A DNA stretch of 51,883 bases from AWTP1-13 sp035550075 (GTDB taxonomy: Bacteria > Pseudomonadota > Alphaproteobacteria > Rhizobiales > Hyphomicrobiaceae), in assembly GCA_035550075.1 (NCBI GenBank), contig DASZQG010000123.1, positions 1 through 51,883 of the forward strand, given 5' to 3'. Below are positions 31,215 to 40,276 of the stretch, piece by piece (the stretch's first letter is position 1; the number at the start of each line of letters is the position of its first letter). Made by a program: the position numbers and the translations under genes. The notes under the pieces were generated by a model. It had not been told where the DNA came from and did not search any database. It saw only the letters and a list, made by a program, of their open reading frames with translations.

Positions 31215-33485
31215 TCAGCCGTTGATGTCGTAGGCGGCAAGCGCTGCCATGTTGACAATGTCGCTGTCCTTGGCGCCCAACGGGCAGATCTGGACCGAGT
31301 GCGAAAGCCCGACCAGCATCGGCCCGATCAGCGTCGCTCCGCCGAGTTCCTTCAGCATCTTGGTCGAGATTGCTGCCGAGTGGAACGCCGGCATGATGAG
31401 CACATTCGCCGTATCGGACAGGCGGCAGAAGGGATATTGCCGCATCGCCTCTCGATTGAGGGCGACGTCGGCCGCCATGTCTCCGTCGTACTCAAAATCG
31501 ACCTGGCGCCGGTCGAGAATGGTGACGGCCTCGCGCACCTTGTCCGACCGCTCCCCGCGCGGATGTCCGAACGTCGAGTAGGCCAAGAGCGCCACGCGCG
31601 GCTCCATGGCCAGGCGTCGTGCCACGCGCACGGACTCCTCGGTGATGTTGGCGATCTGCTCGCCGTTCGGCATGTCGTGGATGGATACGTCCGCTACCAG
31701 CACGGCTCGGCCGCGGATCAGGACGATCGACACGGCAATCACATGCCGCCCGGCTCGCGAATCGAGCACCTTGCGCACGTCGTCGTAGGCCGTATGCCAG
31801 TTGCGCGTGACGCCCGTAACAATGCCGTCGGCGTGACCCATAGCCACCATGCACGAGCCGTAGACATTGCGGTCATTGTTGACCAGGCGCTGGCAGTCGC
31901 GCAGCAAATAGCCTTTGCGCTGCAGGCGCCGGTAGAGAAAGTCTGCGTATTCGTGGCGGCGATCGTCGCGGCTGGTGTCGTGGGTTTCGATCGCGTCCGT
32001 GAATTCGATGCCCGCGGACGCAAACGCCTCCCGGATGATCGGCTCGCGGCCGATCAGCACCGGCTGGCCAAGCCCCATGTTGAGGAATGAGTTTGCTGCG
32101 CGCGCCACCTGCGGCTGCTCGCCTTCGGCGAAAATGATGCGCCTCGGCGCGTTGCGCACTTGCGCGAAGATGCTGTGCAGCCATCCCGCGATCGGGTCCA
32201 GGCGGCCGGAAAGCTGGGCCACGTAGCCTTCCAGGTCGACGATGGGCCGGCGAGCAACTCCGGTTTCCATGGCAGCCTTCGCAACCGCAGGCGGGACATG
32301 GGTGATCAGCCGCGGATCGAAGGGTGCGGGGATGATGTAATCGGGTCCGTATTTGACCTGGCGCCCGAGAAACGCGGCTGCCACCTGATCGGGCACGTCC
32401 TCGCGTGCAAGCTCGGCCAGGGCCTTGGCAGCCGCCACCTTCATAGCCTCGTTGATGGTTGACGCCTGCACGTCGAGCGCGCCGCGAAAGATGAAGGGGA
32501 ATCCGAGCACATTGTTGATCTGGTTCGGATAGTCCGAGCGGCCGGTTGCCATGATTGCGTCCGAGCGCACCTCGGCGACCTCTTCGGGTGTGATTTCAGG
32601 GTCGGGGTTGGCCATGGCGAAGATGATCGGGTTGGCCGCCATCGCACGCACCATGTCTTTTGTCACCGTCCCCGCCGCCGACAAGCCGAAGAATGCATCG
32701 GCTCCTTCAAGCGCGTCGGCAAGCGATCTGGCCTTGGTCTCGGCTGCGTAGGCCGACTTCCACTGGTTCATGCCCTCCTTGCGCCCGCGGTAAATGACCC
32801 CCTTGGTGTCGCAGAGCACCATGTTGGTCTTGGGCATCCCCATCGCTGCGAGCAAATCCATGCAGGCGATCCCGGCGGCGCCAGCGCCGTTGACCACGAG
32901 CCTGAAATTCTTGATGTCACGGCCCGTCAGCTCCAGCGCATTGATGAGACCGGCCGCTGCGATGATCGCCGTGCCATGCTGGTCGTCATGGAACACCGGG
33001 ATATTGAGAAGCTCCTTCAACTTCTCCTCGATGATGAAGCAGTCGGGCGCGCGAATGTCCTCCAGGTTGATGCCGCCGAAGGAGGGTCCCAGGTAGCGCA
33101 CACAGTTGATAACGGCGTCTGCGTCGGGCGTGTCGACGAGGATGTCGATGGCATCGATGTCGGCGAAGCGCTTGAAGAGTGCGCCCTTCCCTTCCATCAC
33201 CGGTTTGGCGGCCTGCGCTCCGAGGTTGCCGAGGCCGAGAATAGCCGTGCCGTTGGACACGACTGCCACCAGATTGCCTTTGTTGGTGTAGTCGTAGGCA
33301 AGGCCGGCATCCTGGGCGATGGCCTGCACGGGTATGGCGACGCCCGGCGAATAGGCGAGCGACAAATCGCGCTGCGTCGTCAGCGGCTTGGTCGGAGAAA
33401 TCTCCAGTTTGCCGGGCTTGCCCTGGCTGTGAAACTGCAGGGCTTCCTGCGCCGTGAACCGCGCAGCATCGAACTTAAGCGTCAT
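31215..33485 (-). CDS. maeB: NADP-dependent malic enzyme with C-terminal phosphotransacetylase-like domain
   Basis: This 756-residue two-domain protein decarboxylates malate to pyruvate. The N-terminal malic enzyme (about 1-430) has LSLAYSPGVAIPVQAI, GNGTAILGLGNLGAQAAKPVMEGK-type nucleotide and substrate segments, and FHDDQHGTA. The C-terminal part (about 430-756) resembles phosphotransacetylase, ending FGHPRGERSDKVREA and LIGPMLVGLSHSVQI; in MaeB proteins this domain is regulatory. Length equals the family norm. It sits upstream of the racemase gene with 106 bases between and diverges from mutS across 199 bases. Confidence 0.94.
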   Translation of the reverse strand: MTLKFDAARFTAQEALQFHSQGKPGKLEISPTKPLTTQRDLSLAYSPGVAIPVQAIAQDAGLAYDYTNKGNLVAVVSNGTAILGLGNLGAQAAKPVMEGKGALFKRFADIDAIDILVDTPDADAVINCVRYLGPSFGGINLEDIRAPDCFIIEEKLKELLNIPVFHDDQHGTAIIAAAGLINALELTGRDIKNFRLVVNGAGAAGIACMDLLAAMGMPKTNMVLCDTKGVIYRGRKEGMNQWKSAYAAETKARSLADALEGADAFFGLSAAGTVTKDMVRAMAANPIIFAMANPDPEITPEEVAEVRSDAIMATGRSDYPNQINNVLGFPFIFRGALDVQASTINEAMKVAAAKALAELAREDVPDQVAAAFLGRQVKYGPDYIIPAPFDPRLITHVPPAVAKAAMETGVARRPIVDLEGYVAQLSGRLDPIAGWLHSIFAQVRNAPRRIIFAEGEQPQVARAANSFLNMGLGQPVLIGREPIIREAFASAGIEFTDAIETHDTSRDDRRHEYADFLYRRLQRKGYLLRDCQRLVNNDRNVYGSCMVAMGHADGIVTGVTRNWHTAYDDVRKVLDSRAGRHVIAVSIVLIRGRAVLVADVSIHDMPNGEQIANITEESVRVARRLAMEPRVALLAYSTFGHPRGERSDKVREAVTILDRRQVDFEYDGDMAADVALNREAMRQYPFCRLSDTANVLIMPAFHSAAISTKMLKELGGATLIGPMLVGLSHSVQICPLGAKDSDIVNMAALAAYDING

Positions 33486-33654
33486 CTACTTTGGTGATCC
33501 CGTTCAGCGCAAATGCTCAGGTCACGATAGTGCCGGGGCTTCGACGGCACAATCGGCATGCATGAGACATCTTCGGCGCTGTTCTTTTCGCCCTGTCGAA
33601 AGGCCGGGCAAGCCGCGTTTGGAGCGGTTTTCTTGATCCGCGGGAACCTGTATC

Positions 33655-33668
33655 CCTAGCACGCTAGG
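33655..33668. repeat. Palindrome CCTAGC-AC-GCTAGG upstream of mutS
   Basis: Two perfect 6-base arms (33655-33660 and 33663-33668) sit 16 bases before the mutS start in the 199-base divergent intergenic region. CTAG is generally an under-used tetramer, so a twice-repeated CTAG palindrome may be a protein-binding site; no regulator can be named. Confidence 0.4.
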
Positions 33669-33684
33669 CGGAGACCGGTGGGGC

Positions 33685-36531
33685 ATGGCGCGAGGGGTGC
33701 ACAAGCGCAGAGGGGGAGGTGCTGCGGCCGCGGCCTCGGCCCCGGCCCCAATACGCCGGACGGGCCCTGAGCAACCGAGCGCGACAACGGCGGCACGCGC
33801 GGAGCCGGATGCGCCACAGGGCGTCACGCCCTCCATGGCGCAGTTTCTGGAGATCAAAGCCGCCAATCCGGACTGCCTGCTCTTTTACCGGATGGGCGAT
33901 TTCTACGAGCTTTTCTTCGAAGATGCGGTGGCGGCGTCCGAGGCGCTGAGCATTGTGCTCACGAAGCGGGGCAAGCATCTGGGCGAAGACATTCCCATGT
34001 GCGGCGTTCCCGTCCATCGCGCCGACGAATATCTGCAGCGGCTGATCGCACAGGGGTTTCGCGTAGCGGTCTGCGAGCAGCTGGAAGACCCGGCGGAGGC
34101 CCGCAAGCGCGGATCGAAGGCGGTCGTACGCCGTGACGTGGTGCGCCTGGTCACGCCCGGCACGCTGACCGAGGACAGCCTGCTCGACGCCAAGGCGTGC
34201 AACTACTTGACCGCGGTCGCAAAGGTGCCCCGCGGCCGCGGCGAGCCCGAGATTGCCCTGGCGTCGCTTGATATTTCCACCGGCGAGTTCGAGGTCGGCG
34301 TCGTTCCGGCGTCGGATTTCCCCGGCGAGATCGTACGGCTATCGCCGGCCGAGGTCATTGCGGCGGATGCGGTTCTGGCTGACGGCGAGGTTCGCCGCTG
34401 GCTGGAGGTCGCGGGAGCTGCCGTGACGCCGGTGCCCGGTCCATCCTTCGACAGCCTGGCCGGCGAGCGCCTTCTCAAAGCACAGCTCAACGTCGCCGAC
34501 CTGGCAGCGTTCGGATCATTCGGCCGGTCGGAACTGGCGACGATCGGCGCCCTTCTCAAATACGTCGAGCTGACGCAAGTCGGGAAACGGCCTTGTATCC
34601 GGCCACCGCGCAAAACCGGCAATACCGCCAGCCTTGTGATCGACGCAGCGACCCGGGCCAGCCTCGAACTCCTGCGATCGACCTCCGGCGACCGTAAGGC
34701 GAGCCTGTTTGGCGCCCTCGATTGCACCGTAACAGGGCCCGGTGCCCGCGAACTCGCCGGCCGCCTCGCGCAACCCTTACGCGATCCGCAGGTTATCGCA
34801 ACACGGCTTGATTCGATTTCATTCCTCTTCGAGCGCGAGGTTCTGCGTGAGGATCTGCGCAAGATCTTGCGCGCGGCGCCCGATGTGGCGCGTGCAATCT
34901 CGCGCCTCTCCTTGCAGCGCGGCAGTCCCCGCGATCTGGCCGCGGTTCGTGGTGCCTTGGTGGCGGCGGAAGCATGCCGCTGCCTGCTGCGGTCCGGTGC
35001 CGGCGCGGTGGGACTACCCGACGGACTGGTCGAGATCGACCGCAGTCTTGGCGGGTGCGACGGCGGGCTGCAGGGTGAGCTGGCGCGCGCGCTGGTCGAC
35101 GATCCGCCACCCCTGCGCCGGGACGGCGGATTCGTTCGGGCGGGCTACCGCGACGACCTCGACGAAGCGCGCTGCCTGCGCGACGAAGGCCGCAAGCTCA
35201 TGGCCGGGCTTGAGGCGAAATATATCGCCAGGACGGGCATTAAATCCTTGAAGGTGCGCCACAACAATATCCTCGGCTTCTATATCGAGGTGCCGGCCGG
35301 CGCGGCGCAGCCGATGATGGCGGAACCGCTTTCACACGAGTTCCGCCACCGGCAGTCGATGGCTGGCGCCATGCGATTCACAACCGAGGAGTTGATTGAA
35401 ACGGAAGGCCGCATCGTAGGGGCGGCCGAGCGTGCGCTCGCCATCGAGCAGGAGGTGTTCAATACGCTGGTGACCGCCATCCTTGCCGAGGAGCGGCCGC
35501 TTGGTGAGTTGGCGGCGGCCCTGGCGGCGCTCGATTGTGAAACCGCTCTGGCGCACATCGCCGCCGAACAGGGCTATGTTCGTCCCGTGGTCGACGACAG
35601 TACCGTTTTCGAGATCCGCGGTGGCCGGCATCCGGTAGTGGAACAGTCCCTCAAGCGTGCCGGCGCGGGAGCTTTCATTGAGAACGACTGTGTCCTCTCC
35701 GGTGTCCGGCCCGATGTAACACCCGGGTTCGATGAGGTCACCGAGGCCCGCATTTGGCTGGTCACGGGCCCTAACATGGCCGGGAAATCGACGTTTCTGC
35801 GCCAGAACGCGCTGATCACGATACTTGCGCACATGGGCTCGTTCGTGCCGGCGCGTTCCGCTCACATCGGCGCGGTGGACCGGCTCTTTTCACGCGTAGG
35901 TGCTTCGGATGACCTGGCCCGCGGACGATCCACGTTTATGGTCGAGATGGTGGAAACGGCAGCGATCCTCAACCAGGCCACCGCTCGTTCTCTCGTCATC
36001 CTTGATGAGATCGGCCGTGGTACCGCCACGTTCGACGGACTGTCCATTGCCTGGGCCGTCGTTGAGTTTCTGCACGACGTCACCGGCTGCCGTGCGCTGT
36101 TCGCCACGCACTATCATGAGATGACCGCATTGGCCGCTCGCCTGCCGCAGGTGGGAAACGTGACCATGGACGTGCGTGAATGGCGTGATCAGATCGTCTT
36201 CCTGCACAAGGTCAAGCCCGGTGCGGCCGATCGCTCCTACGGAATTCAGGTGGCGAAGCTGGCTGGTCTGCCGGCCGCGGTCACTGGCCGGGCAGGCGAA
36301 GTCCTGGCCCTGCTGGAGAAGGCCGACAGCAAGCCGTCCGGGGGCGAAGCATTGCTGGACGGTCTGCCACTGTTTGCCGCGCGTCCCACGCCGGAGCCCC
36401 CACCCGCCGCCGCGGGCCCGGGCCCGCTGGAGTTGGCTTTGGCCGAGCTGCAGCCGGACGAGTTGACGCCAAAAGAGGCACTCGAAGCCATATACCGGTT
36501 GAAGGAGTTGGCGGAAAAGCGCTCGCGCTGA
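33685..36531 (+). CDS. mutS: DNA mismatch repair protein MutS
   Basis: This 948-residue mismatch-recognition ATPase has the mismatch wedge F73-Y-E75 (GDFYELF), connector and clamp domains, Walker A GPNMAGKST at 695-703, and the following DEIGRGTATFDGLS and ATHYHEMT motifs of MutS family ATPases. The ATG at 33685 follows GGTGGGG at good spacing. This gives an Ala/Pro/Arg-rich N-terminal extension of about 45 residues before MAQFLEIKAANPD, where many homologues begin nearby. An internal ATG at 33835 is the alternative start. The C-terminus keeps the KEALEAIYRLKEL helix for tetramer formation. No mutL is in the window. Confidence 0.95.
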   Translation: MARGVHKRRGGGAAAAASAPAPIRRTGPEQPSATTAARAEPDAPQGVTPSMAQFLEIKAANPDCLLFYRMGDFYELFFEDAVAASEALSIVLTKRGKHLGEDIPMCGVPVHRADEYLQRLIAQGFRVAVCEQLEDPAEARKRGSKAVVRRDVVRLVTPGTLTEDSLLDAKACNYLTAVAKVPRGRGEPEIALASLDISTGEFEVGVVPASDFPGEIVRLSPAEVIAADAVLADGEVRRWLEVAGAAVTPVPGPSFDSLAGERLLKAQLNVADLAAFGSFGRSELATIGALLKYVELTQVGKRPCIRPPRKTGNTASLVIDAATRASLELLRSTSGDRKASLFGALDCTVTGPGARELAGRLAQPLRDPQVIATRLDSISFLFEREVLREDLRKILRAAPDVARAISRLSLQRGSPRDLAAVRGALVAAEACRCLLRSGAGAVGLPDGLVEIDRSLGGCDGGLQGELARALVDDPPPLRRDGGFVRAGYRDDLDEARCLRDEGRKLMAGLEAKYIARTGIKSLKVRHNNILGFYIEVPAGAAQPMMAEPLSHEFRHRQSMAGAMRFTTEELIETEGRIVGAAERALAIEQEVFNTLVTAILAEERPLGELAAALAALDCETALAHIAAEQGYVRPVVDDSTVFEIRGGRHPVVEQSLKRAGAGAFIENDCVLSGVRPDVTPGFDEVTEARIWLVTGPNMAGKSTFLRQNALITILAHMGSFVPARSAHIGAVDRLFSRVGASDDLARGRSTFMVEMVETAAILNQATARSLVILDEIGRGTATFDGLSIAWAVVEFLHDVTGCRALFATHYHEMTALAARLPQVGNVTMDVREWRDQIVFLHKVKPGAADRSYGIQVAKLAGLPAAVTGRAGEVLALLEKADSKPSGGEALLDGLPLFAARPTPEPPPAAAGPGPLELALAELQPDELTPKEALEAIYRLKELAEKRSR

Positions 36532-36599
36532 CGGAGCCGTGCTAGAATTTTGCGGCGCGCCATCCTGAGCGCGCGCAAGGCCGTAACGCATCTACGTCA

Positions 36600-39398
36600 A
36601 TGGACAGCAGCCGCATCCCCAAAGCCCCATACTTCGATGTGAGCGCGCTAGGCAGGGAGCTGGCGGCCAACATTGCGCAGCATGGCGGCAACGAGCAGGC
36701 AGCACGTCCCGCCGTGCTGGAGCGCCTCAAGGAGCTGCTGAAGGCGGCGCGCGAGGCCGCCAGCGCACAACTTGTGGCCGACGGCGACGGGCGGCGTTGC
36801 GCCGCCGGCCTTTCGCGTTTCCAAGACGAGCTGATCCGCCTTGTCTACGACTACACCGTTGCCCACGTCTATCGTGCCGAGAACCCCTCGTCTGCAGAGC
36901 GTATGGCGATCGTTGCAACCGGCGGATACGGCCGCGGCCTGCTTGCACCGTTCTCCGATGTCGACCTGCTCTTCTTGCTCCCCTACAAGCAAACCCCCTG
37001 GGGCGAAAGCGTCGTCGAGTACATGCTCTACCTGCTCTGGGACCTGGGGCTGAAGGTCGGGCATGCCACCCGCACGACGGAGCAATGCCTGAAGCTCTCC
37101 CGAGCGGACATGACGATTCGCACGGCGCTGCTGGATTCGCGCCTCGTGTTGGGAGATGGGGAGCTGTTTCAAGAGCTCGTCACGCGCTTTCGACGCGAGG
37201 TCGTGCGAGGTACGGCACGCGAATTCGTCGAAGCCAAGCTGGCCGAACGCGACGAGCGCCACCGGCGGTCCGGGGAGTCGCGCTACCGCGTCGAGCCGAA
37301 CATCAAGGATGGCAAGGGCGGGTTGCGCGACCTGCATACCCTGCACTGGCTCACGGAATACCTGTATGGCAACGCCGGAGGCGGCGAGGTGGTCGAGGCC
37401 AAGGTCTTTGCTCCCGACGAGTACGCGACATTCCGCCGGTGCGAGGATTTTCTGTGGACCGTGCGCTGCCACCTCCACTTCCTCACCGGGCGCCCGGAAG
37501 AGCGGCTGACCTTCGACGTGCAGCAAGCCATGGCAGAGCGGCTCGGCTACGCCGCGCGTCGCGGCCTGCGCGCCGTGGAACGCTTCATGAAGCATTATTT
37601 TCTGGTCGCCAAGGATGTCGGCGACCTGACGACCATTCTGTGTGCGGCCCTCGAACTGCAGCAGCTCAAGTCCTCGCCTGGCCTGACACGTTTCCTCAAT
37701 CCGCTGAGCTGGCGCACACGGCGGAAGATTCGTGTTACGAGCGACTTCCGCTTCGACAACGGGCGTCTCAACATCGCCAATGCCGAAGTCTTCAAGCGCG
37801 ATCCCGTCAACCTCATTCGCTTTTTCGCCAAGGCCGAGGAGACCAATGCGTTCTTCCATCCTGACGCGGTTCGGCTACTGCGGCGGTCCCTCCGTCTCAT
37901 CGATGACCGGCTGCGCAACGACCCCGAAGCGAACCGGATCTTTCTTGGCCTGCTGTGTTCGGCAACCAACTCCGAGCCGACGCTCCGGCGTATGAACGAG
38001 GCCGGCGTGCTGGGCCGCTTCATTCCGGATTTCGGGCGCGTTGTTTCGATGATGCAGTTCAATATGTATCACCACTATACGGTGGACGAGCATCTGATCC
38101 GGACGGTCGGCGTGCTGTCCGATATCGAGCGCGGCGACGCCGCGGAGCCGCATCCGCTCTCGACTCAGATTTTTAAAACCATCCAGAACCGGCGCGCGCT
38201 GTACGTCGCCGCTTTTCTGCACGACATCGCCAAGGGCCGCGACGAGGACCATTCTATCGCCGGCGCGCGCGTCGCGCGGATGCTGTGCCCGCGGCTCGGG
38301 ATGACGCCAGCGGAAACCGAGACTGTCTCCTGGCTCATCCAGCAGCATCTGACAATGAGCTCGGTCGCCTTCAGCCGCGACGTCGGCGACCCGAAGACGA
38401 TCCGCGACTTCGCCAACGTGGTGCAGAGTCCCGAGCGCCTGAAGCTGCTGCTGGTTCTAACGGTTGCCGACATTCGCGCGGTCGGTCCCGGCGTCTGGAA
38501 CGGCTGGAAAGGCCAGCTTCTGCGGGCGCTCTATTTTGAGACCGAGCCGCTGGTCGCTGGCGGCCATACCCAGCTCGGCGCGCGCGACCGCGTCGCCGCG
38601 GCTCAGGAAGCGTTCCGCGCGGCCCTGGCGGATTGGCCGAAGGAGGCGATCGACCGCTATATCGACCGCCACTACCCGGATTACTGGCTCAAGACAGAGA
38701 CACGCAAGGCGGTCGAACACGCCCGGCTGCTGCAGGCCGCTGAAAGCGAAAATCGCAAGCTCGCCAGCAAAGTCACCACGGATGCTTTCACAGCCATCAC
38801 CGAACTTTCCCTGCTGGCGCCCAACCATCCGCGCCTGCTGGCCTTGTTCGCGGGGGCATGCGCAGCCGCCGGCGCCAACATCGCTGGCGCCCATATTTCG
38901 ACGACGCGCGACGGTGTCGCTCTCGATACATTCCTGCTGGCACGCGAGTTCGACCAGGACGAGGATGAGCTGCGCCGCGCCCGCCGCATCGCCGAAACCA
39001 TCGAGCAGCTTCTCAAGGGTGAAGCGCGTCTCGGGCCGATGATCGCCAAGCGCCGCGAGCGTGGGGGTGGCCGGGCGGGCGCCTTCGCTGTAGCGCCCGA
39101 GGTCCTGGTCGACAACGCGTTGTCGCATCAGCTCACGGTGATCGAGGTGTCCGGGCTCGATCGACCAGGCTTGCTGTATGAACTCACGAATGCCCTGTCA
39201 GACCTCAACCTCGACATCACTTCGGCTCACATCACCACCTTCGGCGAAAAGGTTGTCGACGTGTTTTATGTGACGGACCTCACCAACAAGAAGATTACCA
39301 GTCCGCAGCGGCAGAAGGCTATCAAGCAGCGACTGTTGAGCGTGCTGGGCGCGGATCAGCGATCGTCCGCCAATCAGGCGGCAAGCAGCGCCTCGTGA
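36600..39398 (+). CDS. glnD: [Protein-PII] uridylyltransferase/uridylyl-removing enzyme
   Basis: This 932-residue bifunctional nitrogen sensor adds or removes UMP on PII proteins in response to glutamine. The domains in order are: nucleotidyltransferase with GGYGR at 108-112 and SDVD at 119-122; HD hydrolase with His541-Asp542 (LHDIAKGRDEDHS); and two glutamine-sensing ACT domains from about 732 and 845 (VIEVSGLDRPGLLYELT). All catalytic residues of both activities are in place. It lies 68 bases after mutS and 22 bases before the DUF3750 gene. Confidence 0.96.
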   Translation: MDSSRIPKAPYFDVSALGRELAANIAQHGGNEQAARPAVLERLKELLKAAREAASAQLVADGDGRRCAAGLSRFQDELIRLVYDYTVAHVYRAENPSSAERMAIVATGGYGRGLLAPFSDVDLLFLLPYKQTPWGESVVEYMLYLLWDLGLKVGHATRTTEQCLKLSRADMTIRTALLDSRLVLGDGELFQELVTRFRREVVRGTAREFVEAKLAERDERHRRSGESRYRVEPNIKDGKGGLRDLHTLHWLTEYLYGNAGGGEVVEAKVFAPDEYATFRRCEDFLWTVRCHLHFLTGRPEERLTFDVQQAMAERLGYAARRGLRAVERFMKHYFLVAKDVGDLTTILCAALELQQLKSSPGLTRFLNPLSWRTRRKIRVTSDFRFDNGRLNIANAEVFKRDPVNLIRFFAKAEETNAFFHPDAVRLLRRSLRLIDDRLRNDPEANRIFLGLLCSATNSEPTLRRMNEAGVLGRFIPDFGRVVSMMQFNMYHHYTVDEHLIRTVGVLSDIERGDAAEPHPLSTQIFKTIQNRRALYVAAFLHDIAKGRDEDHSIAGARVARMLCPRLGMTPAETETVSWLIQQHLTMSSVAFSRDVGDPKTIRDFANVVQSPERLKLLLVLTVADIRAVGPGVWNGWKGQLLRALYFETEPLVAGGHTQLGARDRVAAAQEAFRAALADWPKEAIDRYIDRHYPDYWLKTETRKAVEHARLLQAAESENRKLASKVTTDAFTAITELSLLAPNHPRLLALFAGACAAAGANIAGAHISTTRDGVALDTFLLAREFDQDEDELRRARRIAETIEQLLKGEARLGPMIAKRRERGGGRAGAFAVAPEVLVDNALSHQLTVIEVSGLDRPGLLYELTNALSDLNLDITSAHITTFGEKVVDVFYVTDLTNKKITSPQRQKAIKQRLLSVLGADQRSSANQAASSAS

Positions 39399-39420
39399 GA
39401 CGCGGCGAAGCCGGGCCTTG

Positions 39421-40203
39421 ATGTCGGCACAATCCAAGCGCACCCGAGGCGCTGTGCAACTGCTTCGCTCTTTCTTTGTCGCCGTTGCGGCACTTTTTTT
39501 GCTGCCGCTTGCCGTGCATGCAGCCTGGTGGATCTCGCATGATCCGGATATCGGCTGGAGCGAGGCTGACTGGTCCAGCGCCGGCATCTTGCCCCCCGCG
39601 CGGGCCACACCGGGGGCGGTTGTGCGCGTCTACGCGGCGCGTACTGGCCGGTGGAAAGGCGCCGTTGCGGTACACACCTGGATTGTCATCAAGGAACGAG
39701 GCGCGTCCGCCTACACCCGGTTCGACAAGACGGGGTGGGGCCGGCCGGTCAAGGTCAATGGCTGGGCGCCCGATGCTCGCTGGTACGGTCATGCGCCATT
39801 CGTGGTCGCTGCATTCGATGGTCCCGCCGCCGAGCGGCTCATACCCAAGATCAAGGCGGCCGTCGCGCGCTATCCCTTTAATTCCTACGGCGCCTATTCG
39901 GTGTGGCCAGGTCCAAACTCCAACAGTTTTGTCGCGTACGTTCTCAATGCGGTTCCGGAAGCGCAGGTAACCCTTCCGCCAACCGCCATCGGCAAGGATT
40001 GGCATGCGGATTTGCGCATCTTTGGCCTCGCGCCCAGCCATACAGGCATTCAGCTCTCGCTCGGTGGCTTGCTAGGGTTCACGCTCGGCTGGGTCGAAGG
40101 CATCGAGATCAATGTGCTCGGCCTAGTGGCCGGCATCGACATCCGTCATCCCGCGCTGAAGCTACCGGGCTTTGGCCGCATCGGCTTTAGACCCGCCGGC
40201 TAG
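39421..40203 (+). CDS. DUF3750 domain-containing membrane-anchored protein
   Basis: The 260-residue protein has an N-terminal hydrophobic segment (about 14-35) that could be an uncleaved anchor or signal. The conserved core includes VYAARTGRWKGAVAVHTWIVIKE, FNSYGAYSVWPGPNSNSFVAYVL and WHADLRIFGLAPSHTG. This matches DUF3750, found mostly in alphaproteobacteria. The spacing of conserved His, Asn-Ser and Trp is somewhat like papain-type peptidase or amidase folds, but the catalytic set is not clear. It lies between glnD and murJ. Confidence 0.85.
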   Translation: MSAQSKRTRGAVQLLRSFFVAVAALFLLPLAVHAAWWISHDPDIGWSEADWSSAGILPPARATPGAVVRVYAARTGRWKGAVAVHTWIVIKERGASAYTRFDKTGWGRPVKVNGWAPDARWYGHAPFVVAAFDGPAAERLIPKIKAAVARYPFNSYGAYSVWPGPNSNSFVAYVLNAVPEAQVTLPPTAIGKDWHADLRIFGLAPSHTGIQLSLGGLLGFTLGWVEGIEINVLGLVAGIDIRHPALKLPGFGRIGFRPAG

Positions 40204-40276
40204 GCACGGGCTGCGCCGCCGCAAGGACGTACATTGCCTTGCCCTCGAGCCTGGGCTCGGCTAGGGCTCGCCGGTC

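Noticed and set aside
31215..32200. A separate phosphotransacetylase gene
   Set aside because: The PTA-like sequence is in the same frame as the malic enzyme with no stop, as in all MaeB proteins.
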